A stretch of 64,000 nucleotides of DNA. It comes from Agriotes lineatus (Eukaryota; Arthropoda; Insecta; Coleoptera; Elateridae). The first letter of the stretch is position 1; each line of letters opens with the position of its first letter. Below, one piece after another: positions 11,551 to 24,726 of the stretch. Below the pieces are notes generated by a model. That model saw nothing but the letters and a program-made list of their open reading frames with translations, was not told the DNA's origin and searched no databases. Made by a program: the position numbers and the translations under genes. The stretch spans positions 1 to 64,000 of the forward strand of contig CALNHX010007701.1 of assembly GCA_940337035.1 (NCBI GenBank), written 5' to 3'.

Positions 11551-13752
11551 TTATTCCATCGAGGGCCTATAAGTTGCTAAGCAGTATAACAAATACCAAC
11601 AGTGTAGTATAGCCACACCAACAATCTGCATAGAAACATAGAAACCATAGCACACCAAAAGTGCATAGTGACAGCACTCAGCACAACGATGACGGAGTGG
11701 TTTGAAACCAATATACTGAATCCTAGAATTTTGTCCATATTGAAAACCAAAATAAAATAAAACAATTATGTGCCAAGTGCATAATCACAATTATAGCCCT
11801 TAATACATAAATAACTATTAATTACAGATGTATATTTTAATCATTTCTTATACTTAGTTAAATAACAGATGAATACATTAACAAGCAAATATATTAATTG
11901 AATGTACAGTTATGAAATAATCTTGGATTTTGTAGGTTTGGCGTAAGCCGTTTAGTGACTGTACATTGTTGATCGCCTCCTTGATGATTTTTTGTGAAGA
12001 TTTTGATAGTAATCCGATTAAATAATCTACACCTTCGCCTCCATGCCAAGCCAATTCTCACAACCAAACGCTCAAAGTGAATACATCGCGGCGACAGACA
12101 CGTCCATGCAGAAGCTATCCAGGGTTGCGGGCTTGGGGGGTTTCAGCTCAGAGGCTGTCCATGCAAATGCGCAAAGTAGGATGGAGCAGGCTTTTCTCCA
12201 GTTATAGCACGATGGAGAAACCGTGTGCGCTAAGTCTCAGAAACAGCCACATGAATTGAGGGGTACCGAATCGCATACAAATTGGTGTTCCACGTCTTGT
12301 ACAGAGCCAGGAGGGGACATATGCCGAGTGTGGCACTAACGAGCCACTAGATCGTACGAGAAAGGCCTTAAAGAACACAACATCAAAATCGATGTTCAAA
12401 ACGGAAAGACAGAAACATACCAAAGTTGGAAGGCGGCCACACGTAGGTGATTTCGCAGAAATAAATTTATATCCTAGTTTAACCAGATTTATTCTAGCAA
12501 TCTCACATGCATTTTTTAACAGTCAGCCACGATTTCATCAGAATTCGGGAATTCTAATCTGCATGAAGCAAAATCCCAAAAAAATTACAGACACAGCAAC
12601 CAGGAATAATCTGACGGAATCAGTGCCATAAACTGGCAGCCAGACGTCATACTAACAACCTAATTCCCTAAAGCTCAAGGATTTTCAAAATATCCCAAAA
12701 ATGAAAAATGAGGGTATGCAACCACACATACAATCAGGAATTGCGGGCCACTCGAAATATTGCCTGAACTTGTAATTTAATTATACCTTAAATGAAAAAT
12801 TGGACACTGGAAACAGACAGCGATCTTTTCAGAACTTAGCATATTGAGGAAGTAACACAGGTTCCGACGCAGTCACGCCAGTGCTCTGGAAGCTAAGAAA
12901 ATCTTTTGTCCTGTTGGAAGGCTTTCCCGCCTACTTCCAGGCTTTAAAGTAACAGGTGGCGCTTAAAACATTTTTCGGATGGTCCTGAAACCTTTGACAC
13001 CACCCTTTAGTAACAATCGGCGAACCAGCAAACAGTTAGAATCTTCCAGCCCTCCCACACTGAGCTATCTGACGTTTGGCTTATTTGGCTGTCTTGAATC
13101 GGTTTTATACCAAAATGACAGTTTCAATCTTGGATGGATTCAAAGATCTAGGGAAAAGATGGGGAGAAAGACTATTAGAGCTCATTCGCAAAATAAAGAA
13201 TTAGTTTACGATACAGCACGCAGCTACAACAAACTGTTTTTCGTGTTAAAAAGGGCAAAGTAAAGCTATTTAAAATTAAATTATCAGAAAATCTATTTCA
13301 AAGCGTTCGACAACAACGTGTAGTTTTTTGTAACCAGCTGATCGAACATCGACATTTACCACACTTTTATAATCTTTCAGTATTCAGGAACTGATGAAAC
13401 GCTACACATATACTGTAATTTCCAATTCCAACCGCATTACAGTAAATCTAATCAAGTTAAAACGACAGAAATAACAATCCATGCAAATTCATATAAGGAT
13501 CCAAACTGTCAGCTTTCTAAACGCTTGTCTGCAGCTTAATGTGAATACATGTGTAATGGTCTGGTCGTGATTTTTAACGAGTTGCGGTAAAATCTGCTCT
13601 TGAAGCAAAATAGGATTACAAGGGATTGATCCTGAGCCCTTGACAGTCGCCTCCTTTTCGCTCTATTTAATATTAAACAGTATTAGTGGTGTGGAGCTCT
13701 TCATTTCGACGCCAATTTATTTTTTACTTAACACCGTCTGGTTTTCAGAGAG

Positions 13753-13755
<3 letters not shown>
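11551..13755. other. unassigned DNA with possible degraded coding patches
   Basis: 12.06-12.45 kb is richer in GC than its surroundings. One plus frame there reads SEYIAATDTS near 12073-12102, faintly like the RNase H region of Copia elements, but nothing downstream confirms it. The rest is AT-rich with short frames only. Confidence 0.25.
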
Positions 13756-13788
<33 letters not shown>

Positions 13789-14460
13789 TATTGATCCATC
13801 ACAGTTACAGTACAGCCTAGAACATGTCAAAGGGATGGCAATAAGCAAAAACAAATGTCATTTAGACTAGCACTGGAAAAACTATTAATGATTAACTTTT
13901 GTATGTAAAAAATCGTTTACACTATAGGTACAGTATACATTTGGTCAGTTGATGTTTAGTTTATATTTGAATTTTGTTAAGGGTGGTGATCTAATTAGCT
14001 GAGGGAGGTAGTTGACAGTCGAAGGCCATCCAATTTCGTACTGGTCTTCAATAATCTGTGGGCTGATATCACCAGGTCATCTTTCCTTCTTGTGTTGTAG
14101 GTGTGATAGTCACAATTTGCTGGTAGATTCGTTAGCTTGGTTTTAGTGTTACACAAAAGCTGATACACGACAATGGAGTATAAGGTCATTATCCTATATT
14201 TCTTAAATAGGGGTTTACAGGAAACGACACTGGAGTTAATATTGGCTATGGTTCTTACAGCTTGTTTTTGTAGAACAAAGATCTTTTGAAGATATGATTG
14301 TGTTGCAGTGCACCACGATATTGTACCGTATAGTAACACGCTGTGGAACAGTGCATAGTAGGTTGATAACGCCGTTGTTTCATTAACACTATTTCTAATT
14401 ATTCGTACAGCATATATATTTTTTTATAGTTTTGCTATCAAGTAGTTTATTTGTGATGGC
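13756..14460 (-). pseudogene. 5'-truncated Jockey-group LINE, 3' end of reverse transcriptase ORF
   Basis: On the minus strand, a frame open from about 14429 to the stop at 13995 reads YAVRIIRNSVNETTALSTYY, then ALFHSVLLYGTISW, IFVLQKQAVRTIA and CKPLFKKYRIMTLYSIV. These are the blocks that follow the RT catalytic core in Jockey/CR1-group LINEs (YYALFHSxLxYGIxxWG, LQKKAVRxI, CxPLFKxxxILTL). Catalytic motifs are missing. About 210 bp of 3' untranslated sequence follows, ending in an (ATT)n tail at 13756-13790, the usual 3' terminus of such elements. It is a dead-on-arrival copy. Confidence 0.82.
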
Positions 14461-15870
14461 TTGGAAGTACTACAAGTACAATGTTTTAGTATATTCACAC
14501 ATTTGTTCAGAGTTTGGGGTATTTTTTTTCATGTACCTGGTATACGTATATTTATTTTATAATAATCAGTTTTGTAATGTTGCAAACCCATTCTTGCTCT
14601 TTCCCTGGAGAAGGATAATGGTTTTCATCGCTTCTCTTCAACATAATAATCTAATGTTTTCCTTAAATAAGTCACGTGCAACCTTTGAACATTGGATGTA
14701 TAGAAATTTCATATTATGGAACTGCGAATATGTTACGCTGAAAATTATGCGGGTGTCGTCTCATCTGCATATGCATATCCATATTCTCGTATTTAATCAA
14801 GGTTTGCAGTATATTGATTCTAATGAAGAAGTAAAACGTAGGAGAGACACCGAAACTGACAGAAACCTTCATTATAAAATTCTAGAGTTAGTTAAGTACA
14901 GCATAATGTGGTTATTGGGAAATTATCTGCGAAACGTATCTCAAGGGAGTTAACAGCCTGTTGAATCTTGAAATTAATACCACAAAGGGATATTATACGT
15001 AACTAGGCCTTAAAACAATAGTGTTCGATATCAATAGCTCTTATAGTGAAATTTGACATTCCTCTGTAGAGAATGACATACAAAAGGTGGCTCAGCATCT
15101 AAGAGGATTACACATTATGATGATAGGTTTTAGGGATTCGTCAAAAATTCTACTAACCAATTAGAAGAGCTAAAAGCTAATAAAATTCCTGTTTGCAAAA
15201 CATAAGCATGTTACGAAATTGTGAGCAACAGTAGATTAACGGAGCCTGTACTCATACAGGAGTAACATTTAATAAAATGTTGAGCGAAAGAAAATAAAAC
15301 AATGTCTACCCATCTCTTAAGACTGGTATCTAAATGTGATGGTTTAAATAGCATTTAACACAAGTCGAACGTTAAATTTCACCTAAATCTTTGTATTCAG
15401 CCCGTGTGCCGGGGGCTACCCTTCACATTTAGAGGAAAATTAGCGAAGTCTGCTTCTCGTCGTTAATTAACGAGATGTACACTTACAGTTTTAAAATGTA
15501 TCTAAGTAGATTCACCAAGCCGAAACAAAGAACAAGACCAATCCAAAATCCTTCAAGAGGAAACGAGGAGCTCAAAAAATGAGGAAGCGCCCGAGGCCAG
15601 CGCAATCTTGTTATTGACTCGAAATATTCCTTAATTTGAAATGCAAGTTTGGACTCGTTTCCGCCTCTTATCAGGCTGCTATTTAAGTGTTTCCATTTTC
15701 AGCCTCTTCGAAGCGATTTGCAATTTTAAATATAACTCAAGATTATTACTCGAATTGCCTTTCAAGTTTAGCGATTCGTTAGAAGTGGTTGAATGAATTT
15801 TCTCAGTGCATAATTATTCAATTTTAGTTTTTAGTCTTTTTATATCACTTTTCATAGGGTTGTTTGGCAG
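14461..15870. other. AT-rich DNA with one longish unassigned frame
   Basis: A plus-strand frame, 14432-14953 (173 codons), is the longest unexplained open frame outside the LINE. Its product is rich in aromatic and hydrophobic residues and matches no family I recognise. It overlaps the LINE fragment edge, so it is probably chance. The remainder holds nothing recognisable. Confidence 0.3.
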
Positions 15871-16012
15871 GGATGTTGAAAGAGGACACTTTTATACGTG
15901 TGATGAAGATCTACCCAAATCCTTTAGGATTTGGCCGGTAGGAATGTTGAAGGTAAACGCTTTTTTTCGTGAGATGAACATCTGTCTATATTTCCTTGGG
16001 ATTTGGAAGGCT
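15871..16012. repeat. two diverged ~71-bp tandem units
   Basis: GGATGTTGAA at 15871 and GAATGTTGAA at 15942 start two units. They share a CTTTT-CGTG-GATGAA-ATCT series and both close with GGATTTGG. They are clearly related but diverged. Confidence 0.5.
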
Positions 16013-16087
16013 GTTGTCTTCGCTCCCTTAATTTCTTAGGGTTTATGATTTTCAAGCTGGAAATATACGGACTCCCCACCCCAGAAA

Positions 16088-16285
16088 AGCGCCCTTCGGT
16101 GCTTTCCAAAAATACTTCGACACCCAGCATCACTCTGTTTCGCTAGTACAATTAACCAGTTATTTATCATAAAAATTGCCAATGCGCACTTCACTCCGCT
16201 TCACAGTTCAATGTTATGAATCAGCCTATTGTTATAACAACTAGTGATACGCGCCCTTCGGTGCTTTCCAAGAATACTTCGAAAC
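16088..16285. repeat. 33-bp direct repeat, two copies
   Basis: GCGCCCTTCGGTGCTTTCCA followed by A/G-AATACTTCGA occurs at about 16088-16120 and again at 16252-16285. The copies are 164 bp apart, with very few mismatches. The AT-rich spacing sequence is unassigned. Confidence 0.75.
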
Positions 16286-16390
16286 CTTATCTTCGCTTTA
16301 ATTATCAAATTGAATGTATTATTAATGAGTGTATTTAAGAAATCAGTTGAATGCTGTTCGTTATATCATGTAAAAGATAATAATAATTTA

Positions 16391-16507
16391 TTATACAAGA
16401 CGATAAAGTTAAATTTTATCCACGAGTGAATTGTTTAACGTCGAGACGAAGTCGAGACGTTAATGATTCAAGAGTGGATAGAAATAACTTTATCGTCGTG
16501 TATAATA
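16391..16507. repeat. 117-bp hairpin H2
   Basis: The left arm (TTATACAAGACGATAAAGTT, TTATCCAC, then TTTAACGTCGAGACG) pairs with the right arm (CGTCTCGAC in complement, GTGGATA, ACTTTATCGTCGTGTATAA). The turn is GAAGTC. As at H1, a T-rich boundary follows (ATTTTTTCTATAGCA at 16509), with its complement TGCTATAGAAAAAA at 16757. Confidence 0.78.
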
Positions 16508-16776
16508 CAATATTTTTTCTATAGCAAGAACTTTAACAATTTCAAAAGAAAATAATGACAGTCAATCACATTTCAAAATGTCAGTAGCTAGATTGGGTTG
16601 CTACGATAATACGAAGTTGTCATATTTAATTTAAACAAAAGTTAGAAAATTAAATTACTTTATCTATCCTTGATGTTAAAGTGCTACTTTATCTACCCTT
16701 GCTGTGAAAGTAAAACTTGACCTTTTGTTTTGAGTTGATAAAAGCACACTTTAACATGTGCTATAGAAAAAAAAAA
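16508..16776. mobile_element. short body following hairpin H2
   Basis: The body is bounded by TTTTTTCTATAGCA and its complement, with AACTTTAACA and TGTTAAAGT just inside. The roughly 270-bp interior has no coding frame. Two near-copies of CTACTTTATCTA-CCTTG lie at 16660-16705. Confidence 0.5.
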
Positions 16777-19700
16777 AATTTTAATGCGTAACCAAAACAA
16801 ATTTATTAATTATTTCATTCCACTTAAATTTTAACAAAAACAAAAAATCAGTTCATAATGTTAACTTAAATACTAAAAATGGACAAATCTAATCAATTCA
16901 ACTTTGTATGTGTTGTGTGCGATTCTTAAGAAATGGTTATGACAAAAATACTATTGAACAAGTTTAATTAAATTAAAAAGATTATGTTTGTAATCATCAT
17001 CATCATCACTGTATTTACATGCGATTATTATTAAGGAAAATAGCAACAACCAGACGTATACAGACATTTTGAGGGTTGGCAACTATTGTTTGCTCGTGGC
17101 ACCTGGGCCACACTCATGGCACGTGGGTCACACCCATGGCACGTAGGTCACACGTTGGAACTTAGAATAGGTTAACGGTAATTTTTGAATTGATGTCGGT
17201 ATATCGAGATTTGATTTTCATTTATATATTGATTTAGTGGGATTTTAGTGTCCTATGGAGAAGATCAGAAAGTGCCATATCTTTGGATTTTTGCCTTCGA
17301 CCATACCTCAAAAGTTGATGTTGCCTTCATTTTCGGACGACCCATCGTATGAAAAAGATCCAAGACTTCAGGAATGTCCCAGGCGACCGGAATCGTGTAC
17401 ACATACGAATATACGTACACCGCACAGCACGTTTAGGCACCCCCCCCCCCCCAATACGAGGGAGGGATTAGTAGACTGAGGTCTCACCAAAACATCCGCA
17501 CAGCCAAGGCGGAGATTTAGTATAGTGGGTTGACACGAAATTTTAGAGATATTTGGACTCAGAGTGGTTTTCGATATGAGCGAATTTCGATACTTTCGTA
17601 ATTAGCATTTGCTTTTGTACATTAATTTGGTATTTACTGAATATATATTGCCTTTTGGTGGTCAAAGTACTTTTGATTTAAGTATTGGGATTAGGTGTTT
17701 CGGCTTTTTGTTTGTGGTTGGAGTTTAGAGGGTATGATTGTCAGGTGTAGTCTACTGCTAGGTGCTTACGCCAGTGTCTATTTAGCAGTGAAGACTATAC
17801 TTGGTGGACTCTATTTCTACATTATTTTTGTAAATTTTGATAACTACTGCTTATGTTGAGTTGCCTATCCTGCGAATTACATTTTAAGAAATTTAAAAAC
17901 GTTTTAGCATGTCCTTTTCAGATGATCCCATTTTAGGGTAGTAAATCTTCAGTTACATCGGGTGCCTGATGGGATATCTTTGTAGAGTTAATTTGTGGCA
18001 CAATTTAGAAGCGAATTTGTTGCTTATAATTGACAGGAATTAAGTTGAGATGTTGTGTAATGCTTTTGTGATTTGGTGGTTAATCCATAGTCATAGTATT
18101 TTAGAAGCAACTTACTTTCTGTCCGTGTAACATCTCAAGTACGGAATCGTTTATCACTTTTGTACTTTTACTTTGTATGACGTTTTACTGTTTATTTGAG
18201 GAACAAGGTATTCCTTAATTAATCTAAAACTAGTGCGCAATTAATCGTTAATTTATTATAAATTTACTCGTGTAATAATTGAGCTCAATTCTTGTCTGAC
18301 CGGTTACACATCGCGCTCTGAGGAAAACTCTGACACGCTGTGGTTTGTTATATCTTATTTATTATGACCCACGAGTGACCACCTTACTTACACTTTGGTT
18401 TACGGCTGCCACTCTTCGACAGCAATGGTTGACGAGTGTGTACAGGTCAGCAATTTTGTACTAAACCTCGTACCTTAACAGCTCTTGCGTTTGTTGCTCA
18501 AACAAAATTGTACAGTGTTTTCAATTTTGCTTTTAATTTATACTTTTCCTTAATTAGCCCTTTATTACTCGTGAATACATAACGGTGAGGAGTCAAATAC
18601 AAAGTAAATGACCAATCGTGCAATGACAACATTGTTTAATGTGCGCCAGGTGCTGCAACGTGACTTAGAATACCTTGATAGGGGCCACTCAAGGCAGTTA
18701 GACTGCAGCAGTATGAACAAATAGTAGAGAAAACAAAACCACGTTTTCAATAACTGTTATACCTAATATGTTAAGTATACGAGTATATATCTCAGAAAAG
18801 TAATAAATAAAGTGGGCACATACATGTGCAAAGCATTGTAGTTAAAGTTGGATAGCAAACCGATAAATTGAAAATACACTGCGAGCTTGTAATTAAAAAA
18901 TTACGATTTTTAGTGAGCTGCAAGTTTACACAGTATGTTAGAATTCTCAAATAGCCGTTTCAAACGAAATCATCAGTAAACGTTCGCTTTTGAATAATTT
19001 TTAATGTGTTATTACCTTAGTTAAGTTGTTAAACCAAGAAACATTTTCAAGTATTTAAGCTATTTCATCTCTCAGTGCAGAAACTAACGTAAGTAAGATA
19101 ATTGAACATTAAGTTGTTAAGGGCAGCTGAAAATCCTGAGTAATCTCTTCGAATTCAGATCGCTTGTTCCCGCAAAGCGCATTAAAAATCCTATGCCTAC
19201 CTCCAACCGCTTTCCCGTCCGTTAATATAGTCTCTTTCTGATCCTATGACGGACGGTTGCTTAGCGAAAAGGTGCTTCCGGAAAGGGGCGTTAGAATGAG
19301 TCGGTTGTTTGAGTGGAGAGAGAGCTCAAACGCACTTGCCTCACACCCTTGCTGTTTATCCAGACAGTCAACTATATGTTCTTCCAACTGCGTCTCACCC
19401 CTCAATTCCAGTAGCGCGAATTTTTTTTTCTCGTGGCAGTTGACCTCACGTAGCCAAGCGGAGTTGTTCTGTGTAAGCTGCCTCTACGACTGCGGCCGTT
19501 GGAGCCCGTTATGGGTGCTTTCAAGAACGTTCCGAGGTTGTGATTTCGAGTTCTAACTGTTGAGCAGTTCAGTGGTGCACTAAGTGTCGAAGACGCAAGG
19601 ATCTGTCCGCTGCACCGTTGTGTTGAGTGGTCAACACCCCAGGCATTTTTCTGATCGCAAACTTCCACATATTTTCCATTCTTGGCGGCCGACGTTCATA

Positions 19701-20880
19701 TTGACTGCCTGACTCGGCATCCCTGAACGACGATTCTTCAACTGGACATCAACACCAAGATCGGCGCTTAACCACCGGGTATCGTTAACTTAGTTTTAAT
19801 GTAGTGTTACGTTAGAATGTAGAGTGTAGCGTCCCCTTTCACAGTGCGCGGAGTGACGCCATAACGTAATCAAACGCTGTAGCTTTCTATTGGGCGTTTA
19901 CGTCTGAAATTGTGATACGTTGTAACGCGCCTTCAGCCCTGATTCATTGTTTATCACGTTTGCTTGTTACTGTACCATTGTTGTTTATTCATGCAGGCCG
20001 ATTAGTGATTGTTACGAGGTTCATTGTTTGCCATGATTTGTTTATTTGTTTATTCATAATTTAAGGAATTACTACTGGAGGTGTATCTGTACACTCATTT
20101 TGTTTATTTTAACCAATAAACGGATATTCAAAATTATCTTTGCTTTTTTATGACTTGTGCATGCATCCTGTGACGAATTTATGTGTTGTTTTTTTCGCTA
20201 GCTATACAAATCAATGTAGATGGAGCGACAGGAGATGTTTAACCACTGAAGGTAAGTCGCTGAACCAGCTGGAGATGCCGCCTAAGAACTCTGACGCAAT
20301 TGCAAGCCCTGAACGTCGGGCATATACAGGATCTTGCATAAATATTGTCCCCGCCCTAATTCAAGCCCGTGGCGCCTTAGTATCCCTTTCTTTGTACGTA
20401 TCTCGAGTATGACCACCCCTATTACAATGGCACTTCGCTCTGATTAAGAGCCTGGTCAGATAGAACCACGGCCATCTTCCTTAGTGTATTCGAAAAATTA
20501 TTTTATGACGCAACCGTTGAGGCGTGATTAGGGTGAATTCTTCTAGCCAGCAATTTTTCCCAGTAGTTTACCGGGTGCCATTGTCGTAAAAGTCAATTAT
20601 TGCTGAAAGAAACTGGCTTGTGTCATAATACCGGTTTCGACTGTAACAAAGTAGTTACTGTTCTCTTGTTTAGGAAGGGAGAAAAAGAACAAATTGTCGA
20701 GAAATTACGATGTTAAGAACAGTAATGAAAAGGTCAACAACATATGCAATATTTATACTCATATGTGAAAATTCTATAGAATACTCTAAACCCGCTTTTG
20801 TCCTGTTGACCTATCCAAAGCATTTGATAGATTTCTATTAGACGATGTACTGGCAATACTAGAAGAATAGTACATTTTTC
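16777..20880. other. unassigned DNA with a GC-richer block at 19.2-20.0 kb
   Basis: 17097-17155 holds two and a half copies of a ~25-bp repeat (TGGCAC-TGGG-CACAC). 17440-17452 is a C homopolymer. 19.2-20.0 kb has clearly more GC and CpG than the flanks and ends with a possible polyadenylation signal (CAATAAACGG near 20113). On its minus strand, about 19255-19447 is open and reads KKFALLELRGETQLEEHIVD, which I do not recognise. It could be an LTR, an untranslated exon or a decayed element. Confidence 0.3.
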
Positions 20881-20885
20881 AACGA

Positions 20886-20988
20886 GCGTATAATGGTTGC
20901 TAATATTCACGTGGAAAAAGTTTCCGACACGAGCGAGCGCAGCGAGCGAGTGTTGGAATCATCTAAGTGAATAATAGCCATTCTACGC
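20886..20988. repeat. 103-bp hairpin H3 beside the Crypton-like gene
   Basis: The left arm GCGTATAATGG, AATATTCAC, TTTCCGACAC, GAGCGAGC pairs with the right arm GAGCGAGTGTTGGAA, GTGAATAATAGCCATTCTACGC. The turn is GCAGC. The centre (CGAGCGAGCGCAGCGAGCGAG-type) resembles those of H1 and H2. It lies 185 bp beyond the stop of the recombinase pseudogene. Confidence 0.8.
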
Positions 20989-21172
20989 AAGTAGAAGACT
21001 ATACTTTATCTACGACTATGCGACTTATGCAACAAATTATAAATCTAAATCATAGTTTTTAACACAAATCTTCAATTAACACTTAAAATATTAAACTTTG
21101 CAATTATAACATGTTAAAGAAAAACTCAAATAACATAATGTACCTGCTGAGTATGTAATAAGTAATTTAATT

Positions 21173-22274
21173 TTACTTTTTGGTAAAAGTTATAGTGGAG
21201 TTACTACAATTACTGATATTTAATACAATCGGTGTTGAATCTTGATCAAAACTCCCCTCATTTAAAGTGCTAGTCTGTGCTGTGTGTTGTATATTGAGTG
21301 CGATTCTGGTACTTTGTTCTACCGACTGAAGTGTTTTGTTCGCCATGTTCTTTTTATTTGCCATTGAAGAATCATCACCGTAGTCTTCAGCTACGGAGGT
21401 ACTCTTCCAGCCTCCATGTCGTTTTAGAGCTGTAATATCTTCACCTGCATCAACTAATAAGGTGGCAGAAGATCTACAAAAGCTCTGTCCGGTGTACAGA
21501 TTTGCATTCGGTAAATTTAAGTAGGTTGCTATTTGTCTTCCCATTGATACAAATTTATTGATTCCAATTTTCTGAACAGTGCATTTGCCATGTTGGTAGT
21601 TTAAGAAAAATGAAGGACTTGTTACATTAGCTGTGCGTACCGCAATATACTTTTTGCATATTTCATAAAATTTAGCTGTCACAGTAAATTGTCTAACAAT
21701 TTCTGTTTTAGTGTTAGGTATGGTTATTAAAAGAGCTGAATTAAGGTCTTGAATGTCTTCCATTTTCACTATTCCTACGATTAATGCAACCTTAAAAAAC
21801 AAAATCTTTAAAATTTTTAAGTTTAGCAAAAGAAATTAAATTTGTTGCCTTTGTTCCGAGATATATAGTGTCCGGAGATTCTGTAATGTATTTATTTATA
21901 GCTTCTGCTCTAAATATTTTCGATTTCTTCGCCTGAAATCCTGCTTCTTTTCATTTAAGGAAAGCCCGCAATTTTGGATAATTTTCAATGTTAATTTCAT
22001 TGTTAACATTTAATCTACTATTTCTTAACATGCGATATATTTTCCATGAAGATGACGATTTGTATTTTTTGGAAAGTTTTGTGAAATATGCTAGGAGAAC
22101 GTTTTCCAAAAAGGAACTTACATTATTGGATTGTCTCCATTCCATAAATGTTGTATACATTTGAGAATACTGCGTTTTTGATTTTTCCGGAAGTAAATTC
22201 ATTGTGGATGCTTGTGATATTTCCCGAATTTCGGGAGGTGTTACATTATTATCACTATCACTACTAACGTCCAT
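21173..22274 (-). pseudogene. Crypton-like tyrosine recombinase, decayed
   Basis: The minus-strand start at 22274 gives a 107-codon frame whose LPEKSKTQYSQMYTTFMEW and YKSSSSWKIYRMLR blocks match the SAM-like core-binding domain of Crypton-type recombinases. After an in-frame TGA (about 21948) the same frame continues KEAGFQAKKSKIFRAEAINK to TESPDTIYL. A frame change then leads to the catalytic domain (21829-21173, 218 codons): KVALIVGI, FVSMGRQIATYLNLP, YTGQSFCRSSATLLVDAGED, ALKRHGGWKSTSVAEDY. The H/W block and the tyrosine (Y150) are present. The box I arginine is replaced (VKMED), and the expected H-x-x-R reads Q-S-F-C, so catalysis should be lost. It is flanked by hairpin H3, and by CTACGACTAT at 21009 with its complement at 22525-22540. 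It may be a transposon relic; domestication is less likely given the stop and shift. Confidence 0.78.
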
Positions 22275-22540
22275 TGTAAATATTATATTACTAAAAATTA
22301 TAATTTGTGTATTTGACGTTTCAAATGGCGATTTATTAGGAGATTGCTACGATACGCTCGGTTAGTTATTTTCAAAGCAATGTGATTTTTTCATATTAGC
22401 ATGAATTATTAAAAATCAAAGGATGTGATTGGCTAATCTAGAGTGATTCCTTTGTAAGAAATCACGATGTGAAAAATTTATGCTATTATTCAATTTAATA
22501 TACAACAAGAATGAGCGTATTATTTAATAGTCGTAGGGAA

Positions 22541-24308
22541 AAAGAATTTCCTAAGGCAATCATACATACAATAGAAAACACATAATATGTGTTATACACG
22601 ATAACTAAAATAAAAGTGGTCCCATGTTATTCAACATGGTTATGGATAAAATTATAGAAGGAAAGAGGGAAATAGGGACACCATCAAAAATATCGGCCGA
22701 AAGCTGGCAGTCCTCATCAGTGAGAACTGTACCTAAAGAAACAGAAAAAAGTAGTTATTTTAGTTCAAGTTAAATATAACCTTCAAGATGGACGTCACTT
22801 TCAAAACACAAAGCACCAGGTCGGGTCTAGTAAATAGAGGTAAACCTGAACGTCTTTTCTAACACACAATGCACCAAGCCGTGTGCAAGAAAGCAGATAA
22901 GAACGTCACCAAATGTGGAAACGTCCATTAAGATTAGCGTTCATAGTGAATCCAAAGGTACGATGAAGGAAAAAACCTTCGGGCTTAGCTAGCTGTAGGG
23001 AAATATTTGTTAAGTATTTTAACGCTAGTCCATAAAACTAACTCACCCCTTAGCTGGTGTTTGGACTTATAAATGATAAGTGTAACCCTTAATTACCCAT
23101 TCCAGAATGTGGACCTCTCAAAACAGCAATGACGAACGCATCGCTAACACTCGGTAAAGAAACCAAATCGGAGTCTCCTGCTCTAGCACTTTTGCCCAGA
23201 AATTTTTCATTACCGTTTTGTTACACTTCTTTATCTATAACTCTCTTTGTGTTTCAACAGCAGGTAACGAAGATTCGTCTTGGAAACGAAAGAGTTTAAA
23301 AATTATTCAATGGCGTCAAAATTCCCTAACAATTTGTGAAGACAACTAAAAACATCTCTAAATACGAATTTATTAAACTTATCACACAGAAAGGGTATTA
23401 CGCACTTGTCACATAGAAAGGCCAACGAAAAAGGCGCAAAAATATTTAGGAATGGCGTTTAGAATGTTACAATGGTAACTAAATATCTAGCGACATTAAA
23501 ACAAAAATTCGTAAGGAAATTTACAACAATAATTCAATTTATTAATGGCCAGTTTTGAAGTACGAAGCTGTAAGTAGTCCTTTGTATCCTTAATGTAACC
23601 ACAAAGTTAAGGATTTGTTTAATGGATTAAGATGGAAAAGCTTTTGGACTTATTTGTATTTATGTATTTAAAGCTAAAAATTTCAATTGAAGTAAATCTG
23701 GTTTCGCTCACAGCTATAGGACTTTTAGTTGGAAGTTGCTACTAAAGAAATTTCTGTAAGTAGTAAACACATGTTTTAACAACAGATGCGCCTAACCTTA
23801 GCTCTTACCTAAACATAAATATCTAAGTTTCACTATTCGATCAATTCTAGTTGCGTCTGTCGTGTTCCCTTAAACAATCTTGTCTTGTATTTAACAAGTA
23901 CACAAAGGACTTAGTCACGATTGGCGATCAGTTGCAGCACTTCAATGTTTTCGTAATTGTGAAGTTTCTCTTTGTGCTTTCAGGCAGCTCTTATTTCTTC
24001 TATCAGGGTAACCACATCAAGATTTTTTTCTATTATCGTATGGACCAGGGCGCATTCATATTTTGAAAACGATATATGCAGTTAAAGTTCGATTATTTGG
24101 TGCAACTCCACACTGGACACTACACATCAAAATGGATTTAATACTTGCGTATAAAGCATGTATTTGTTATGAAACAATAATGAGGAAGATCGTCAATTGT
24201 TATTTTTTCTTGTATTATTAATAATAATAATAATAATTACATTTGTCAGCAACCAATTTAAAGTGTAACAAAGACAGTATTACTGTTAATAAATACGTAG
24301 CTACAAAG
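22541..24308. other. unassigned AT-rich DNA
   Basis: No recognisable frame or element. A short ATA microsatellite lies near 24215-24237. Confidence 0.4.
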
Positions 24309-24310
24309 TA

Positions 24311-24726
24311 CGAGGGCGATTCAAATTTGACCTGCATTTTATTTTTTTCTGGTCGATACAAACTACAAATTAATATTATAGATACAGCGTTTTTCTAAGT
24401 AACAACCCCCCTTTAAAATACACCTGACGCTAACTTTACTAAATTTAAGCTTGTCGTGGACAATAGCGTGAACACTACCAACACTGGTGTTTACAATCCC
24501 AGAAATTTCCTTCACAGATATTCACCTATTGCACCGGATCAGCTGGTCAACTTTTTGAATGTTCCCAAGATTCACAGCAGACGCTTGACGGGCAGCATGC
24601 AGCAAGTTCGACACGCGATCCTAGAAGGATTTACACCACTCAAAGACTGTTTTGAGTGATGAACACCCTTCTTCAAACTGTTTATGAAATCTCTGATAAA
24701 TATCAGTCAAATTTGAATCACCTTCG
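24311..24726 (-). mobile_element. internally deleted mariner element with transposase N-terminus
   Basis: The terminal repeats are CGAGGGCGATTCAAATTTGA at the left and the complement of TCAAATTTGAATCACCTTCG at the right. TA sits outside both ends (24309-24310 and 24727-24728). On the minus strand, broken frames encode the N-terminal DNA-binding part of a mariner transposase: SDIYQRFHKQFEEG (paired-type first helix region), then VDQLIRCNR, stop, ISVKEISGIVNTSVGSVHAI, VHDKLKFSKVSVR. The last block is the second helix-turn-helix leading to the KVSARWVPR motif. The DDE catalytic domain is deleted. Confidence 0.8.

Noticed and set aside
12060..12260. Copia-like RNase H words (SEYIAATDTS)
   Set aside because: Only about ten residues agree, no catalytic or neighbouring retroelement blocks follow, and there is no long terminal repeat pair.
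14432..14953. 173-codon plus-strand open frame
   Set aside because: It overlaps the edge of the LINE fragment, has low-complexity hydrophobic composition and resembles no family. Chance in AT-rich DNA is the simplest reading.
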